Assembly: GCA_905250075.1 (NCBI GenBank)
Contig: CAJNOP010000234.1
Location: 7,723-71,722 of the forward strand
Length of the DNA stretch: 64,000 bases
DNA from: Rotaria sp. Silwood1
Taxonomy: Eukaryota; Rotifera; Eurotatoria; Philodinida; Philodinidae
Direction of reading: 5' to 3'
The notes beneath the pieces are model-generated. The model searched no databases. It was not told the DNA's origin and saw nothing but the letters and a program-made list of their open reading frames with translations. Below, piece by piece: positions 46,026 to 59,400 of the stretch (position 1 is its first letter; every line of letters begins with the position of its first letter). The translations under genes and the position numbers were made by a program.

Positions 46026-48103
46026 TTATGAACATTCGTTTAGGAAAATATATAATACACTAGAAAGTTTGTTCAATACAGCAATATCAGTCTTTCCATC
46101 TTTGTTGAAATCGTAGGCTACCGCAGGACCTGGACTACTACTGGTTCCATATCGTTTGCGGCTTGGAAATGTCATACTACCATCGCCAAACAGCACTTGC
46201 ATATTATGCGAAAGTCGACCGACAACTGCTATATCCATTTTGTTGTCATTATTAAAATCGCCTGACATGACATGACTTGGTTCCCTATCAACATCGTACT
46301 TCTTTTGAGCTTGAAACGTTCCATTTCGCCAGCCCAATAAAATACTAATACTATGATCACCTAGATTGGCCACTACGAGATCCATGATCTGATCACGATT
46401 TAAATCAACTGATATTACAAAGTTCGGGCTAGCACCACATTTAAATGTTTTATGAGTCTGAAAATCACCGTTTCCATATCCTAATAGAACGCTAATATTC
46501 TGAGAACCTAAGTTGGTGACTGCTAGATCCGATTTGTTATCGTTATTAAAATCACCCACGACTACAGAACTTGGTCGCTTAGCAGTCGCAAACTGTGTTC
46601 CATTTTGAAACGTTCCATCTCCATTACCCAGCATCACAGTGATGCTGTCTGTGTGATAATTGACAATAACCAGATCCAGCATCATGTCATTATTCAAATC
46701 ATGGACTACTACGAAGTGTGGCAAGGAATAAATCTTCTGTACTATTTCAGATTGGAAGGTACCATATCCATCACCAAGCAGTATAGTAAAACTATGATCG
46801 ACTGAGTCAGTCAATATCAAATCCAATTTGGTGTCATTATTGAAATCACCTGTTGCCATCCAATTGGCTTTCTTCTGAAGCTTGTACGGCATTCGACCAC
46901 GACAGGTTCCATCTCCATTGCATATAAATAAAGCGACACTATCAGCTCCCTTATTGACCACCAAGACATCGATTATTTTATCGCTATCAAAATCAGCTGA
47001 AGTGATCGCCACTGGATTCGCACCAGTGGCATATTTAATTTGATTTTGAAATGTACCATTCGCACCATTAATCAACATACTGAAGGTGTTTTCTCCAGAA
47101 TTGACTACTACCAGATCTACTCTACTATCGTTGTTAAAATCGTCTGTTCTCATAGCACTTGGAGAAGTACCAACCTTATACTTTACAGGTCTGTGAAAGC
47201 TTCCATTATCATTGCCATACAGCACGCCGATGGAAGATTCATTCGAAAGGCTTAATGCTAAATCTATATGGCTATCATGATTGAAATCAGCTGCCACTAC
47301 AGCACTTGGACTCATACCAACTTCGTAAACGATTTGAGCCTGAAATGTCCCATCCCCATTGCCGAACAGTACACTAACACTATTATCACCATAGTTGGCC
47401 ACTGCCAAATCTATCTTATTATCATCGTTGAAATCATGATATATCATAGAGGTTGGTGTTGTACCAACGCTATAAGTCTGTAAATCCTCAAAAATTCCAT
47501 GTCCATGTGCAAGTGCTACACTAACGGTGTTATCACCTTGATTGATAACTGCCCAATCGAGTTTACCGTCCTTATTAAAATCGCCTGATATGACATAGAT
47601 AGGTTGCGAGCCAACATCGTACTCTATTTGAATATCAGAAAATGTACCTTCTTCATCACCCAACACTAAACTAACCATATCATCATCATAGTTTGCTACT
47701 AATATATCGATTTGCGTATCATTGTTGAAATAACCTCCTGTTACTGACATTGGATTGTTGCCAACAGAATATTCGATCGAAGTCTGAAATGTTTTGTCTG
47801 GATTACCAAGCAAGACGCTAATTGTTTCAGCTTCCTCATTCGTTACAATAATATCCATGGATCCATCATGGTTCAGATCAATGTTGAATACAGAACTTGG
47901 CGCAAAGTCTGTCTTATAATATAATTCAGTCTCGTAGTCTTTTTTCCCATTACCAAGAAGTATATCGACGCTTTGATCATCATAGTTGAGCAATGCTAAA
48001 TCAACTTGGTTGACATTTGTGAAATCTCCAAACACTATAGTAACTGGTAATTTTCCAGTGTCAGAAATCTTTGGTGATGGATATGGGTCACTGCATTGAT
48101 ATA
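46026..48103 (-). CDS. FG-GAP/VCBS repeat protein, 14 blades
   Basis: An open exon of about 692 residues. It starts at a splice acceptor (GTTTTAG before TATATCAATGC, exon start 48103); the only in-frame start upstream is TTG at 48122, so a 5' exon, probably with a signal peptide or membrane anchor, is missing from the model. The body is 14 tandem repeats of about 47 residues with the pattern P-x-x-V-x-x-x-DFNNDxxxDLxVxN-x-x-x-x-x-SVLLGNGDGTF, the calcium-binding FG-GAP/VCBS blade of integrin-alpha-type beta-propellers. Fourteen blades could make two seven-bladed propellers. It is expected to act outside the cell in adhesion or ligand binding. Repeat 8 ends GDGTCRG instead of GDGTFQ. No frame breaks. 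Confidence 0.85.
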
Positions 48104-48310
48104 CTAAAACAACGAGACTCAAAGTTATTGATAGCTCTCACTCTTGTTTTCGCGTGCTGTTCAATTTAACATGCCACAGTATAGCCGTCGGACAGTAAGG
48201 TAATACGAAAGTAGAGAACTTGGCCAATGATTCTATTGTCGATCGGGAGACTGCTAGTATGCGTGCGTACGAGTGCAGTGAATTGAAATCAATGTGCGTT
48301 GATAATCAGT

Positions 48311-48357
48311 TGTCTGTGTGTCTCAATTAGAGTGTTCTCCTTACCCACACACACGAC
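48311..48357. repeat. weak telomere-like hairpin
   Basis: TGTCTGTGTGTC, loop AATTAGAGTGTTCTCC, then TTACCCACACACACGAC. Lower similarity to TGTGGG than other copies. It lies 200 bases upstream of the FG-GAP exon. Confidence 0.35.
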
Positions 48358-49250
48358 AATTTCAAGCCGTGTTTTTACTGAGACCTGCACTCTCACTAAT
48401 ATTGTCGTGCAGCCGCACTTATAATGATACATATCATCAGTCATTCTGGTCCAAGCACATGCGTTTACACACATCTACACAACCAAGGTAGATGTAAATG
48501 TATGAAGAAGCAGCCCTCTCCAGCACCAACATCCACATACCCTTACAGAGTACCTTCGCACAATGTTTTTATTTATTATGAAGACTTTTGCTCTAAATTT
48601 ATCTTGCTCACATCATTTGACACATCTCATGAACTGTGTTTACGCGTTCCTTGAGCTCTTCTAATCCGAAAAGAATTGTTTCTCAAAGCGAACTGTAAAT
48701 CAAATCACGGTAGAAACAGCACTATCGATCCAGTCAAGCGTACAGGAGCAGGGGCTGGAGTTTCAGAGTGCCGTTTGTGTTAAGCTAGTGTTTGTGAATA
48801 TGATTTGCTTATTTCCATGCGTATCAAAAGTATCAGCGCAAAATGAGAAAAAATTACATCAGCTCGATAGAAGAGAGGAGAAAGAAACAGTTGTTTCTAG
48901 TACTCCGAGCTATCAGTCATTGCTTCAATTTGAAATTTGAATTTTTCCAGGAGGCAAAAGTGGATTTGTTATTTTGATTTATTTAAGGTGCATGGATGCA
49001 CAGTTCTTGCTATTATTATAACAACTACATCAATAACTTGACGTCCATAATCTGGGATTAGTGCTAATGTCAACTTAACTTAATTGCACCATTCCTAGAT
49101 GCGACATCAATGTCGTTCATTAAATTATTCAGAAGCTCACTGTGTGTTATAAGCTCAGAGGATTAATAAGTCAGAATGATGTAGTAGGAGTTATACGTCA
49201 AGTTTTCCTTACAGGATGTGAAGAAAAAAATGTTTTCCAGGATGCTGATA
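48358..49250. other. no gene recognised
   Basis: Nothing supported. A GGGGCTGGAG word near 48752 recalls the GC-rich MITE at 25.8 kb. Confidence 0.35.
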
Positions 49251-50769
49251 TCAACAACGTAGTAACGTATTTCTATGAAAAATAACAGTTTTTATGATAC
49301 TAGGATTATTGACAGAAATTGACAAAAGAAAGTGAAGCCGATGTAATTCAAGCGGTAGAGGGTTATTGCATACATCTTGAGTTTGCACATGAAAGCAGCA
49401 TTGAAGAAAAAGCATACTTGATGTATTAGCTTGTTTTCGTGAGCCAAGAACAGAACCGATAATGATTGCTCCGATAGATAGAATTATGAACAAAGACAGA
49501 GGAACCAAAAATCGCTTCTTTTTATACCAGGAACGTCTGCAAAATACAATTACAAGTCTTCATAGCAAACAACGCCTTTAAACGAACATAAAATGAAACT
49601 CACTTAGGTTCCGGATATAGATGTGCACCTAAAAAGATAAAATCTGACATTTCGAATACTAAACTGAAATCTTAGAGGTTACCTTCGAAAGGAGGCGCAA
49701 GTAAGGTTTGCTCCGGTATGATTTGTTTCAAGTGAATGATATAAAGATCAGGTGCTGGACTCAATTGTGATTGTACTATCATATGAGTACCAGGCAGAAG
49801 AAGAATTTCTTCTTCTGTAACGAAATGAGAATGAGCACGTACTATTCGTCCATTAATGGCTTCAACAGAAAATAGTGTTCTCGCTCCAGCAGTGCCCAAA
49901 TACATGTTATTTTCCAACACAGTCAGTGATGTCGTGCAAGAAGAAAATGACCACCATGTCACAGAAGTACCAGGTGAAAATTCTGCGCTCAAATCTTTTG
50001 TAACTCCTCGCCATACAGTCAAAGGTGGGACACACGGAATTTTGACCAGTGCGCTCAAGAATAATTTTAGATACTTAAAATAAGGCCGAAGCTCTTCACG
50101 ATTACCGTTCTTTAGAGTGTAATTGAGCATTGAATACAGGCTTCGATGTGGTCTTTCCCATTCGATCGTGTACAGACGAATCGCGGCACTCTCATCAATT
50201 GTCAACCCATCGAGTGGGTTCTCAGGAGTTTCGTCTAGCGCCAGCTGCACATAGGCTGATAAATTATAAAGAATATCAATTAATGGATCACATGCTTCAG
50301 CAAGTGGCAACAAAGGCTCCTCAGCATACTCAACAATTGGAGCAAAACCCGTAGCACTATTATTCAGTTCATTGAGAGCTTGTTGCATTTCGTCTAAGAG
50401 GATATTTCCTAAAACTTGATACCTTTCACTCATTTGTTGATTAGTCGCAACACGACCATCCTTCATTACTTCTACTGTTTGACTTTGATTGTCATCAGAT
50501 TGTTCTTCACTCAAATCTGCTTTTACTCTGTCAAGTGTGTATAATATTCCACTTTCAATCTTGCTGTCTTCGTGCATGATTTTTCGTTCATACTGTGCAT
50601 CATGATCTTGATACAACATTGCTACATGATCACTGTGCGTGTTAATTTCTTCTTGGTTTATACTTGTAGGACGAGTCGCGTCTGTAGCATCCAACGTGAT
50701 TATTATATGCTGGTTTGAGCTGTCGACACCTTCTTTCTGCGCTTTTTTTTTCTTTTTCGATTTATCCAT
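49251..50769 (-). CDS. membrane-anchored mono-ADP-ribosyltransferase (R-S-E)
   Basis: Exon A 50769-49683 (true ATG; basic start MDKSKKKKKAQKEG), micro-exon B 49628-49604 (25 bases, GT-AG, in frame) and exon C from 49536 join cleanly. The ART domain spans residues ~150-350, with VWRGV (Arg ~254), TWWSFSSCTT (Ser-Phe-Ser, ~274-276) and VTEEEILLLPGTHM (E319-x-E321), the complete R-S-E set for arginine-directed NAD+ ADP-ribosyl transfer. Exon C gives KKRFLVPLSLFIILSIGAII, a C-terminal transmembrane helix followed by GSRKQ. Exon C either runs to the stop at 49251 or splices again at TCAA/GTATGC (49418), so the C-terminal end is unsettled. The N-terminal ~120 residues are acidic/polar and unassigned. 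The sequence looks functional. Confidence 0.88.
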
Positions 50770-51326
50770 CTGCTAACTTGTTGATGAGTAGTCATCCTGA
50801 AAGTCGAAATTAAATTTTTTTATTCGTCATAACAATAAGTAATGGATGAGGCAAAAGTTTTGTATTTCATTTTAAAATCTTGCAAAATACCTATTGTTGC
50901 TTTTTTCTCAAATATGTCATGATGTCATCTATAAACTTTATCTGCTTAGTCTGTCAACTGCATATAACAGAATAATCACTTTAACTTCTCAGACATTTCT
51001 ACTGAATGAAAAGTTCTTGAATAACATTCTGGGATACACATTTCACTTTTGTTCATTCTATAACAAAGCTAACAATGAAGAAACGCAGCAATGCAGCTGA
51101 TTTGAAGTTATTTCAACCTGTAATCGAACAATAACAACACAACAATACATGTATATCTTGCCCTTTCATTCGCAGATAACTTCTATAGCGCAAAAAGTAG
51201 GAGAAACGTGAATGTTATTCACGATTATTTATTTCCAATGTTTGAGATAATGAATTATAAATAGAGTTCGCATCCAATCTAGTTTTTCATTCTACAGAAG
51301 TCGTTGCGAACGAATGGGCGTGAAAT
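50770..51326. other. no gene recognised
   Basis: Upstream flank of the ART gene. A TTCAGG-like acceptor next to the start may indicate a 5' untranslated intron, but nothing is certain. Confidence 0.3.
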
Positions 51327-52698
51327 GTATAAGGTGCCGGAAATGGAAAACGAAAGAACAACTTTCTGTCTTCCTTGATATATGGTTAGGTGTAGCGTAA
51401 CGAGCTGATTAAGAACATCAACATCTTCTTTTTTAGAATGAGGTTTTAGACGAAAATTTTCAGTTTTGTTCTCATGACTTGCTTGTTTTCAAAAGTAGGT
51501 CAATTTCTTGTTGATTTCAAATTCATCGTGCAATAGTCAATCTAGTAAAGGCATTTATGACGCTATTCAGATATATAACATGATCATAATTCAAGTGCTA
51601 TAAGACTGGAGAGGTCCAAAGTTCAGACAAGCATTTTGTAATGCTATCTAGTTTTTTTTTGACTAAGAGATACAATCGACTTCTACATCTAATTAGAATC
51701 GTTATAGGTGATATTCATAAAGTAAAGCTCGAGTTTTTCGAAACTTTACTCAATTGGTTAGAAAACTCATTTTTATTGAAATTCATGTCAGACGGATCTT
51801 TTCTGAATTTGTCTCTCTCGTATTCAAAACAAACATATATTCGAGATGAGCACAGAAAACTGAGCTAGCACATAGATATTTCTAAATATTTTTAGAACTC
51901 TGGTTTTCATCCAAAAATTTTCTCTAATCTACCTCAGACTTAGGTAGAAAAGTCAATATACTCTAAATATCGTCGTTAATCAATACTCATATTTGTACTT
52001 GCGATTCACAAACATGCCGCACATGCGCGATCTTCTTTGGATAGTTGAAATGGTGTTTTGAACTAATGAAGTTTTTTACCTAACCCTGAGGCGAAACAGG
52101 GAGAAATTCTTAGAGGAAAATAACACTTCCAAGAATACTCTGAAACAACTAAATATCTGCTCAGTTTTCTGTGCTCATCTCGAATATATGTTTGTTTTGA
52201 ATACGAGAGAGATAAATTCAGAAAAGATCCGTCTGATATGAATTTCAATAAAAATGAGTTTTCTTACCAATTAAATAAAGTTTCGAAAAACTCGAGCTTT
52301 ACTTTATGAATATCACCAATAACGATTCTAATTAGATGTAGAAGTCGATTGTATCTCTTAGTCAAAAAAAAACTAGATAGCATTACAACATGTTTGTCTC
52401 AGCTTTGGACCTCTCCAGTCTGATAGCACTTGAATTATGATCATGTTATATCTGAATAGCGTCATAAATGACTTTACTAGATTGACTATTGCACGATGAA
52501 TTTGAAGTCAACAAGAAATTGATCTACTTTTGAAAACAAGCAAGTCATGAGAACAAAACTGAAAATTTTCCTCTAAAATTCATTCCAAAAAAGAAGATGT
52601 TGATGTTCTTAATCAGCTTGTCACGCTACACCTAACCATATATCAAGGAAGAAAGAAAGTTGTTCTTTAATTTTCCATTTCCGGCATCTTACACAGGT
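51327..52698. mobile_element. 1.37-kb foldback element with ~570-bp arms
   Basis: The left arm (about 51327-51905) is repeated inverted as the right arm (about 52125-52698), with roughly nine in ten bases matching by eye. Landmarks: GCCGGAAATGG against CCATTTCCGGC at the outer ends; GCTCGAGTTTTTCGAAACTT against its inverse near 52290; GAGCACAGAAAACTGAGC against its inverse near 52160. The central loop is about 220 bases. No transposase motif and no clear target duplication were seen. Short frames in both arms are mirror images of the palindrome and are not genes. Confidence 0.85.
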
Positions 52699-54599
52699 TA
52701 TATTCTTATTGTTTGATGGCAAGTCTACTAAAGATGACCGAAAACAAGAGATCGAAATGTCTTGCAATCAGTCGTATTGCTTTATTTATTCATTGTCAAA
52801 CATTTGGCTATGACGAAACAAAACAAAAATAAACCCAAATGCATCGACAGATAGTCCATTCAAAACTCTATTGATCTGTTGACAATACCTTTTTGGAAAG
52901 CTTAACTTAAAATCTGTTGTTAGCATAAAATATTCTTTGATGCCTAAATGCATCAAAATTAAGTGTTTCGACCTACAGTGTTTACCATATCGACAACTGT
53001 TTACACATGGGCTGTGTCATGTTTCATGTTGAAATTATGGAATATTGTGCCAGCATTATATTGCACATTGATACATAATAAACGAGTGAGCATCATTCCT
53101 CAATCATTTTACATAAATACATCTATCTACTTCACGTTCTTTTTTCTTTTTTCTTCTTTATTCTATTTTTTCTTCTATCTGTTCCTCGTTAATTATATCT
53201 TGGGTCAACATATTGGCTTGTCTTCTTTTCTCCGTTAAACTAAGGCTTTTTTTGATATATATATATATTTCAACAAATAAAATTATCATTCTGAATTTGC
53301 CTTTGTCTTTTTATTGTGAAAATTCTCTGTTTTTACTTAATAAACTATTCATTCGTTTCAGTTTGTCGGGTTCAAAAAGTACATCTTATCAAACTGATAT
53401 GAAAACCATTGTCTCTAAAGCAGTGTGTTATTTCGCATAAAAAGAATTTTTTCGGATATCATAAATAGAAAGGTGCTCCATCTATGCTTATTAAAGAGTA
53501 TATTCTCTTGCAATCAAGAATCAAAGCATGTTTTATTTCTATATTTCATCGTTTTTTATTATATTTGCAGGTTCTGTTTAGCTGTTTCTGTAAAATATTA
53601 TCGATAGTTTATATTATAACAAAAAATTAGACTTACGATTCGAATCATGCTGAAATGTATAGCTATTACTTTCTCATTGATCAGAATAGGTTTTGATACG
53701 ACTATGGTTTTAGCGAAGCAATCGGTTTTTTCTTTCTTCTTATTTTTGCTTTCTTACAATTATTAACGAAGCGTGACATCTTCATAAGGTAAGCAATACT
53801 TACGAGTGTAACTGTAATTGTAATAATCTCACTTTCTTTTTTTTCGTTCGTTCTTCATATATTTTTGCTTGTCCTCGTTTGTTTTTATTTTCATATTAAA
53901 GAAAAAATGCATTAATATCACTAGACTTAAGCGTATGATAATCGATTCTCAAAAGAAAATGGCTCGATATAGTTATTTTCCATTATCTTTCTTTTTCGAA
54001 TTTGAACAGCTAGGAAGAACCGATACTATTTTTTGGATTGTTTAATGCTATTTAAATAACTCTCCAAAAAAGTTTTAGAAAAGTCCCTCTATGAGTCATT
54101 GCATGATAAGGAGGACTTATTCTGCTCAAATAATATCCAATTATGGGCAAAATTACGATCAATTGTCAAAAAAGCTGCTCAGTCAATTATCGTCGATTTA
54201 GCTAATTGTGATATATGTCTATAGAGAAAAACATTTGATGAATTAATATTAAATCTGTTCAGAAAAATATTGTTTTATTCTCTAAATATTCAATTTTTTT
54301 GAGTGCTCTTTCATCACATAAAACACTTTCTTTTTGCACTTTTATGACAGTCATATCTTATCAAGGATATATTTGTAGGACTTAAAATTTTTACTGTGAA
54401 CGCGTCTCATGTTCAAGTATGTCTCATAAAAATATGAATTGAAATGATTTAAATGTTTAAAAATTGACTGATACTGTCAAATATACAGAAAAAGTGTCAT
54501 TGTTCGACATTTTATTAACATAAATATCTCAAGAGTAGGTAAAGTTAAAAGGTTCAAAGTGCAGCCATGGAGTGATCTCATCGAGTGTACACTCTGAAA
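52699..54599. other. no gene recognised
   Basis: AT-rich with pyrimidine tracts at 53130-53190 and 53830-53900. No coding motif found. Confidence 0.4.
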
Positions 54600-55310
54600 A
54601 ATAAGTCAGCTCTGTTTAGATATTTAGTCGATCGAAAGACCCCTTCAACGAAATCGTTGTTTTGATGGCAAGATTGCAATAGACGATTCCTCTTGATGAA
54701 GTTATATAGTAAATATTTATTTTCTATTGCTCGATGATGAAAATACGCCATGTCAAGATATACATTTTCAATCGGCTAATTTTACATTAGGACAATTTGA
54801 TAGTCTTCGTTCACTAACATTCAATAGTGTTAGTTTAGATTCGAAGATTAATCAATATTTCTTTCCAGATTTGTATCATTATCATCATTTAATGTATCTA
54901 AAATTTGTCAATTGCCGACTATTCCGTGTGAACGGACACGATTTTCAAGAGATAATTAATCAAATCGGAAATCTACCGAAACTGACTCCTTTATATTATG
55001 ATAACTATTGTAGATGTGAAAACGAGTTTTCTATTCCCAATTTCGTATATAAATCGTTACAGTGCTTAACTATTTGAAGGAATTATTGGGGTTCGTATCA
55101 ATTTTTTAGACAAGATAGCTTATTTTTGAAAATTTTCGATATCAATGGGAACTTATGAAGAAGATGATCTTCCTCTTGCTCGTTAATTGATACCATCACG
55201 ACAAAATCAATTAGTTACAAAACTCGCTCTATCACTTATAAGTTTACGATCATAATGTCGATTTAGTGATATTTCTATTTCTCTAGCCCTCTTTTTCATA
55301 TTTCAATTTC
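54600..55310 (+). pseudogene. F-box/LRR protein remnant
   Basis: The open part 54730-55076 reads LGQFDSLRSLTFNSVSLDSK, YHHLMYLKFVNCRLFRVNGH, then FQEIINQIGNLPKLTPLYYD, ending SLQCLTI and a stop. This is the leucine-rich central segment of the same rotifer F-box family as the gene at 16.3 kb. No F-box N-terminus is readable in 54500-54730 and the 3' part is broken, so this is a fragment. Confidence 0.6.
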
Positions 55311-56426
55311 ACAAAGAAGTGATGAAACTATCAGAAGATTAATTATCATACAACAAAAGAAGAATGCAGGGAGGAAATCTTCATGGTTTTTGTCATAAAT
55401 AGTGTGTTTTTTTCTTGCAATACATATTATGCTATGACAAAACCTGGTCATTATACTATCCATATACTTTTCTTGAGAATAAAACCCATTTTACAACCGT
55501 TGCACTAAAAACCTACTTTGATATATTCACAAGTAGGTTTCTATGGTTATATTTATTGTTTCTTTAAGGATATTCTAAGTATCAAAAGACATTTTTGTAG
55601 ATAAACTTTTAGATGAAAACTTTTTGATTTGATTTTTGCTAGGAATACCTTCCTAAACGCCGAAAATCCGTTAGAATGATCAGGACTCTATAAGGAAATT
55701 GTATGGTGAGAAACATTTTCAGATTTCTTCTAAGTTCCTTAAGGCCTGATAATAAGCCAAATATCACTTTGACTTATCGAATGGATGTTCTCTCGTTAGT
55801 TATAGAGAAGCTCATCTTTTCTACAATAATCAATATAGCATATTTTCTTTATAATGCTTCATTTTCAAAGTACTTATATTCTTCTCAAATACCTTTCTCT
55901 AGGTGTCTAGATAATCAATACTCTCCATAAAATTCTCCGATAAAACGTTGTTTTGTCCACCATATCAACATTTGCTTTCCTTTTCACTCGAAATATGTTC
56001 AGCTTTTGTGGCAATTAGTATATCAATAAAGACAAAGTTGAAAGTTTCTCATGTGAAAAACACATTTTCTTTTCTGTAAAAATTATTTTTTCATTCAATA
56101 TTCGTTTTGAAATCTATTCAGAATAAATCTTAACGAGAAAGTAAAAAAGAAGAATCATCATATATTTGGCAGATAAAACAAAAGAACAAAAAATAGCTTA
56201 TAAAATGGCAATATGTGAAAGAATATAAAAACATTATTCAAACCTGCATTCAGAAGAGCAAAGACATTAAACTTCATGAGTTATCATTGATAGCAATCAA
56301 CCTATACAACTGAATCATAAAAAAATCGACAACAATAAGCAAAATAAACCTTTGTAAGTATGAATACCAATGTAAAATATTCTGTAAATTTATCTGATTC
56401 GAAAATGATTATTTAATAATACTTAG
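55311..56426. other. no gene recognised
   Basis: AT-rich; a 10-bp stem AAACCTACTT/AAGTAGGTTT lies at about 55508-55541. The first exon of the downstream peptidase gene may lie here but could not be identified. Confidence 0.35.
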
Positions 56427-59400
56427 TTTTTGATAATCGGTGCTGTGATTGCAACTGCATTTGCTCTTGGACTTGGTCTCATCATTGGCCATTTTGGTAT
56501 AACTAAGAAAACAAGTGGTACATCTTGGAAATATAACCGTCTTACAAGGCCAGCTGATCCAAAAAACTATCGAACATTTATTGATTCTATTGAGGCAGCT
56601 AATATTGAAGCAAATCTTAAGTAAACTTAATCAAACTATTGATTTCAATAAAAATATCTATGCCATGTAAAATTATATAGAAATCTCACTTCACGTTCTC
56701 ATATGGCTGGTCTACTTGAAGATTTAGAAAGTGCTCAAGTCATTGAAGAACAATGGAAACTTGATGGTTTACAAGTAACTCAACCAAAATACAATGTTCT
56801 TCTTTCGTATCCAGATGATAGTGAGCTTAATCGGTAAGTATACAATAGCAATCTCTTGATTGACTATTAGTCATATTTCTATTCAGAATTACTCTCAAAC
56901 TTTCTAATGGAACGGTTATATTTCAAACAAGTGGAACTGAAAAAAGTCTACGATCCAACACAACCAAAAACAGTCAATCCATTTCTTGCTTATACACCTA
57001 ATAGAACTGTTTCTAGTGTAAGTTAAGAAAAAATATTCATCATTCATTTCATGTTAAAGAAAACATTCATGGTGAATATAATAGACGAAATTATTCTACG
57101 CGAATTATGATGAACTAGAAGATCTTCACAAATTAGCATCTATGACTGGAAATGCTAGTCTTAACGGTAGTATCGTTATTATGAGATATAGTCGTATTTT
57201 TCGAGGGGATAAGGTATTTTTTTTCTATTATGGATGATACATACAATGATCCAGCTAATTATGCGTCTTTCGGAATAACAGCTGATCAAGTCTATGATCA
57301 AAAGTGGTATATGCCTCCACGTGGCGTACAACGAGGGCCAGCATTCACTTCGAATGGTGATTTTTTGACTCATATATCCATCGACAGGTTTTGCAATATT
57401 TTTGTTATCAGCTTAGGATGTATAGTGTATTTCAATACTATAGATTATATATATAGTGGCAGAAGATAGTGCCAGTTTTCTACCGAAAATTTCAGTTCAA
57501 CCAATCGGTTATAGTGAAGCTGAAATTTTTCTTCAGTGAGTAACCGTACTTCTTTACTTTTAATTGATAAAAAAAATGTCACATTTAGGTATTTGCGAGA
57601 TGATGAAGTAGATGCTCAATGGCATGGAGGTTTACGAAATGTAACGTATCGTTATGGTGGAGAACTTCGTGATGCATCGTAAGATGATTGAATACCAAGA
57701 TCTTTAAAAACTATGGTTTGTTTTCAATAGTACAATTCAATTGAAATCAGACAATTGACAGAAAAGAAAAGATACTTATAATGTGATTGGAATCATCACA
57801 GAAGAAATTGAACCAGATTGGTTGAAGGTTGTTCTGCGATAATATGAAACTGTTTATTGTTTTAGATCAATATATTGTATTAGGCAATCATCGGTAAGAT
57901 ATAAAGCATTTGAGTGCTTTTAAGATTTTTTTTTGAAAAGAAAAAAAGCAGCATACTGTATCTATGTTGCTCTTTTTAAACATTCAAGAGTTAATCGTGA
58001 ATCATTAACACTGCAATAGGTGAACTTCAAGTTCGTTTGATCCTTTTTTTTGCATTAGCTATGTAATTGAACACTTCTTACTCGATCATTTTCAAGCTGT
58101 TTTATCTTTCAGAGATGCCTGGAATCTGGGCTCTGTTGATCCAACGAGTGGAACAGCTACTATGCTAGAAGTAACGCGAGTACTTGGTCAAATGTATAAG
58201 AATGGTAATTCATGACGCTCGTATTTCAACGATACTATAATCGACATTTACTTTAATAGAATTTCGACCACAACGTAGTTCAATGTTTTGTTCATGGGGT
58301 GCTGAAGAATATGAACTCACTGGATCGGTAGAATACGTTGAGGTATAGCAATTATCTAATTCTAAAATTAGAAGTCACGTAAGCGGTAGAGTCACCAGAC
58401 CAACCTAGACATAAGTCCATTTTATATTCAATAGATAATGTATTAGATAGATTCGAAAATTTCATTTTCTTTTCACAAGAGATTCATTGTTACAAGATCA
58501 TTCCATATTCTATCTACTACCAAATCATGTCTAATAGGCACACACGATCGAGCCTCAAGTTTGAGTTCAGCTAACACCTATCGTAAATTCACGTTTCTTA
58601 AGCTAGGAAAGATTCAAACATGTTTAGTTTCTCATTCGATAAACAGTATATACTTAAACGCTTTTGAATCTCCATCATTGCTAAACGTTGCCCATTATGA
58701 GTTCAATAAAAGAGAAACTAGTCATGTTTCATCTAAGTGATATTCCAAAATTGGTGTTCTCTCAATATTTTTGTCTCTAGACGAGGTTATTACCAAAACC
58801 GCTGAAGACGTTCCGTGCCCTTGTTAATCAGTATGCTAGAATTATAATTTGATGTTTTTTTTTGAAAGGAATATGTGAAAGTTCTCGGTGCTCGAACCGT
58901 CTCTTATTTGAATGTAGATATGGCAGTTCAAGGTAAGATATGTGTTAAGAATTGAAACGATTACTTTACTCATGCTTGAAACAGGAAATCATACGGTTTT
59001 CGTCAGAACCTATCCATTGTTATTCGACATTATAATTGAAGCAGCAAAAATGGTAATAATATATACTACAAAAATACTGTATTTCTCTACTTTACATTAA
59101 AGATTCCAAATGCATATGATTCTGATGGTCAAACTATCTATGATAAATGGATGAAGGTTGATTGAAATCCTGTAACTAATGAACCAAAGTAAAGAAACCA
59201 AAATCTCACTTCTAGTTGTCAATAACATTTTTTGTGAAGCATAAGATATGATCTTGGATCAGGTAGTGATTTCTTCAGTTTTGATCAATTAGTGGGTTCA
59301 TCAAATGTGGATGTACGATATATGTTGAATCCTAGTGATCACGGTAATATGAGCTCATATCCACTGTATCATAAATCGTATGAAGTTTTTTGGATGGTGA

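Noticed and set aside
51641..52248. Matching short open frames (ending RDEHRKLS) on opposite strands
   Set aside because: They are mirror copies in the two arms of the foldback, so their similarity reflects the palindrome, not a gene family.
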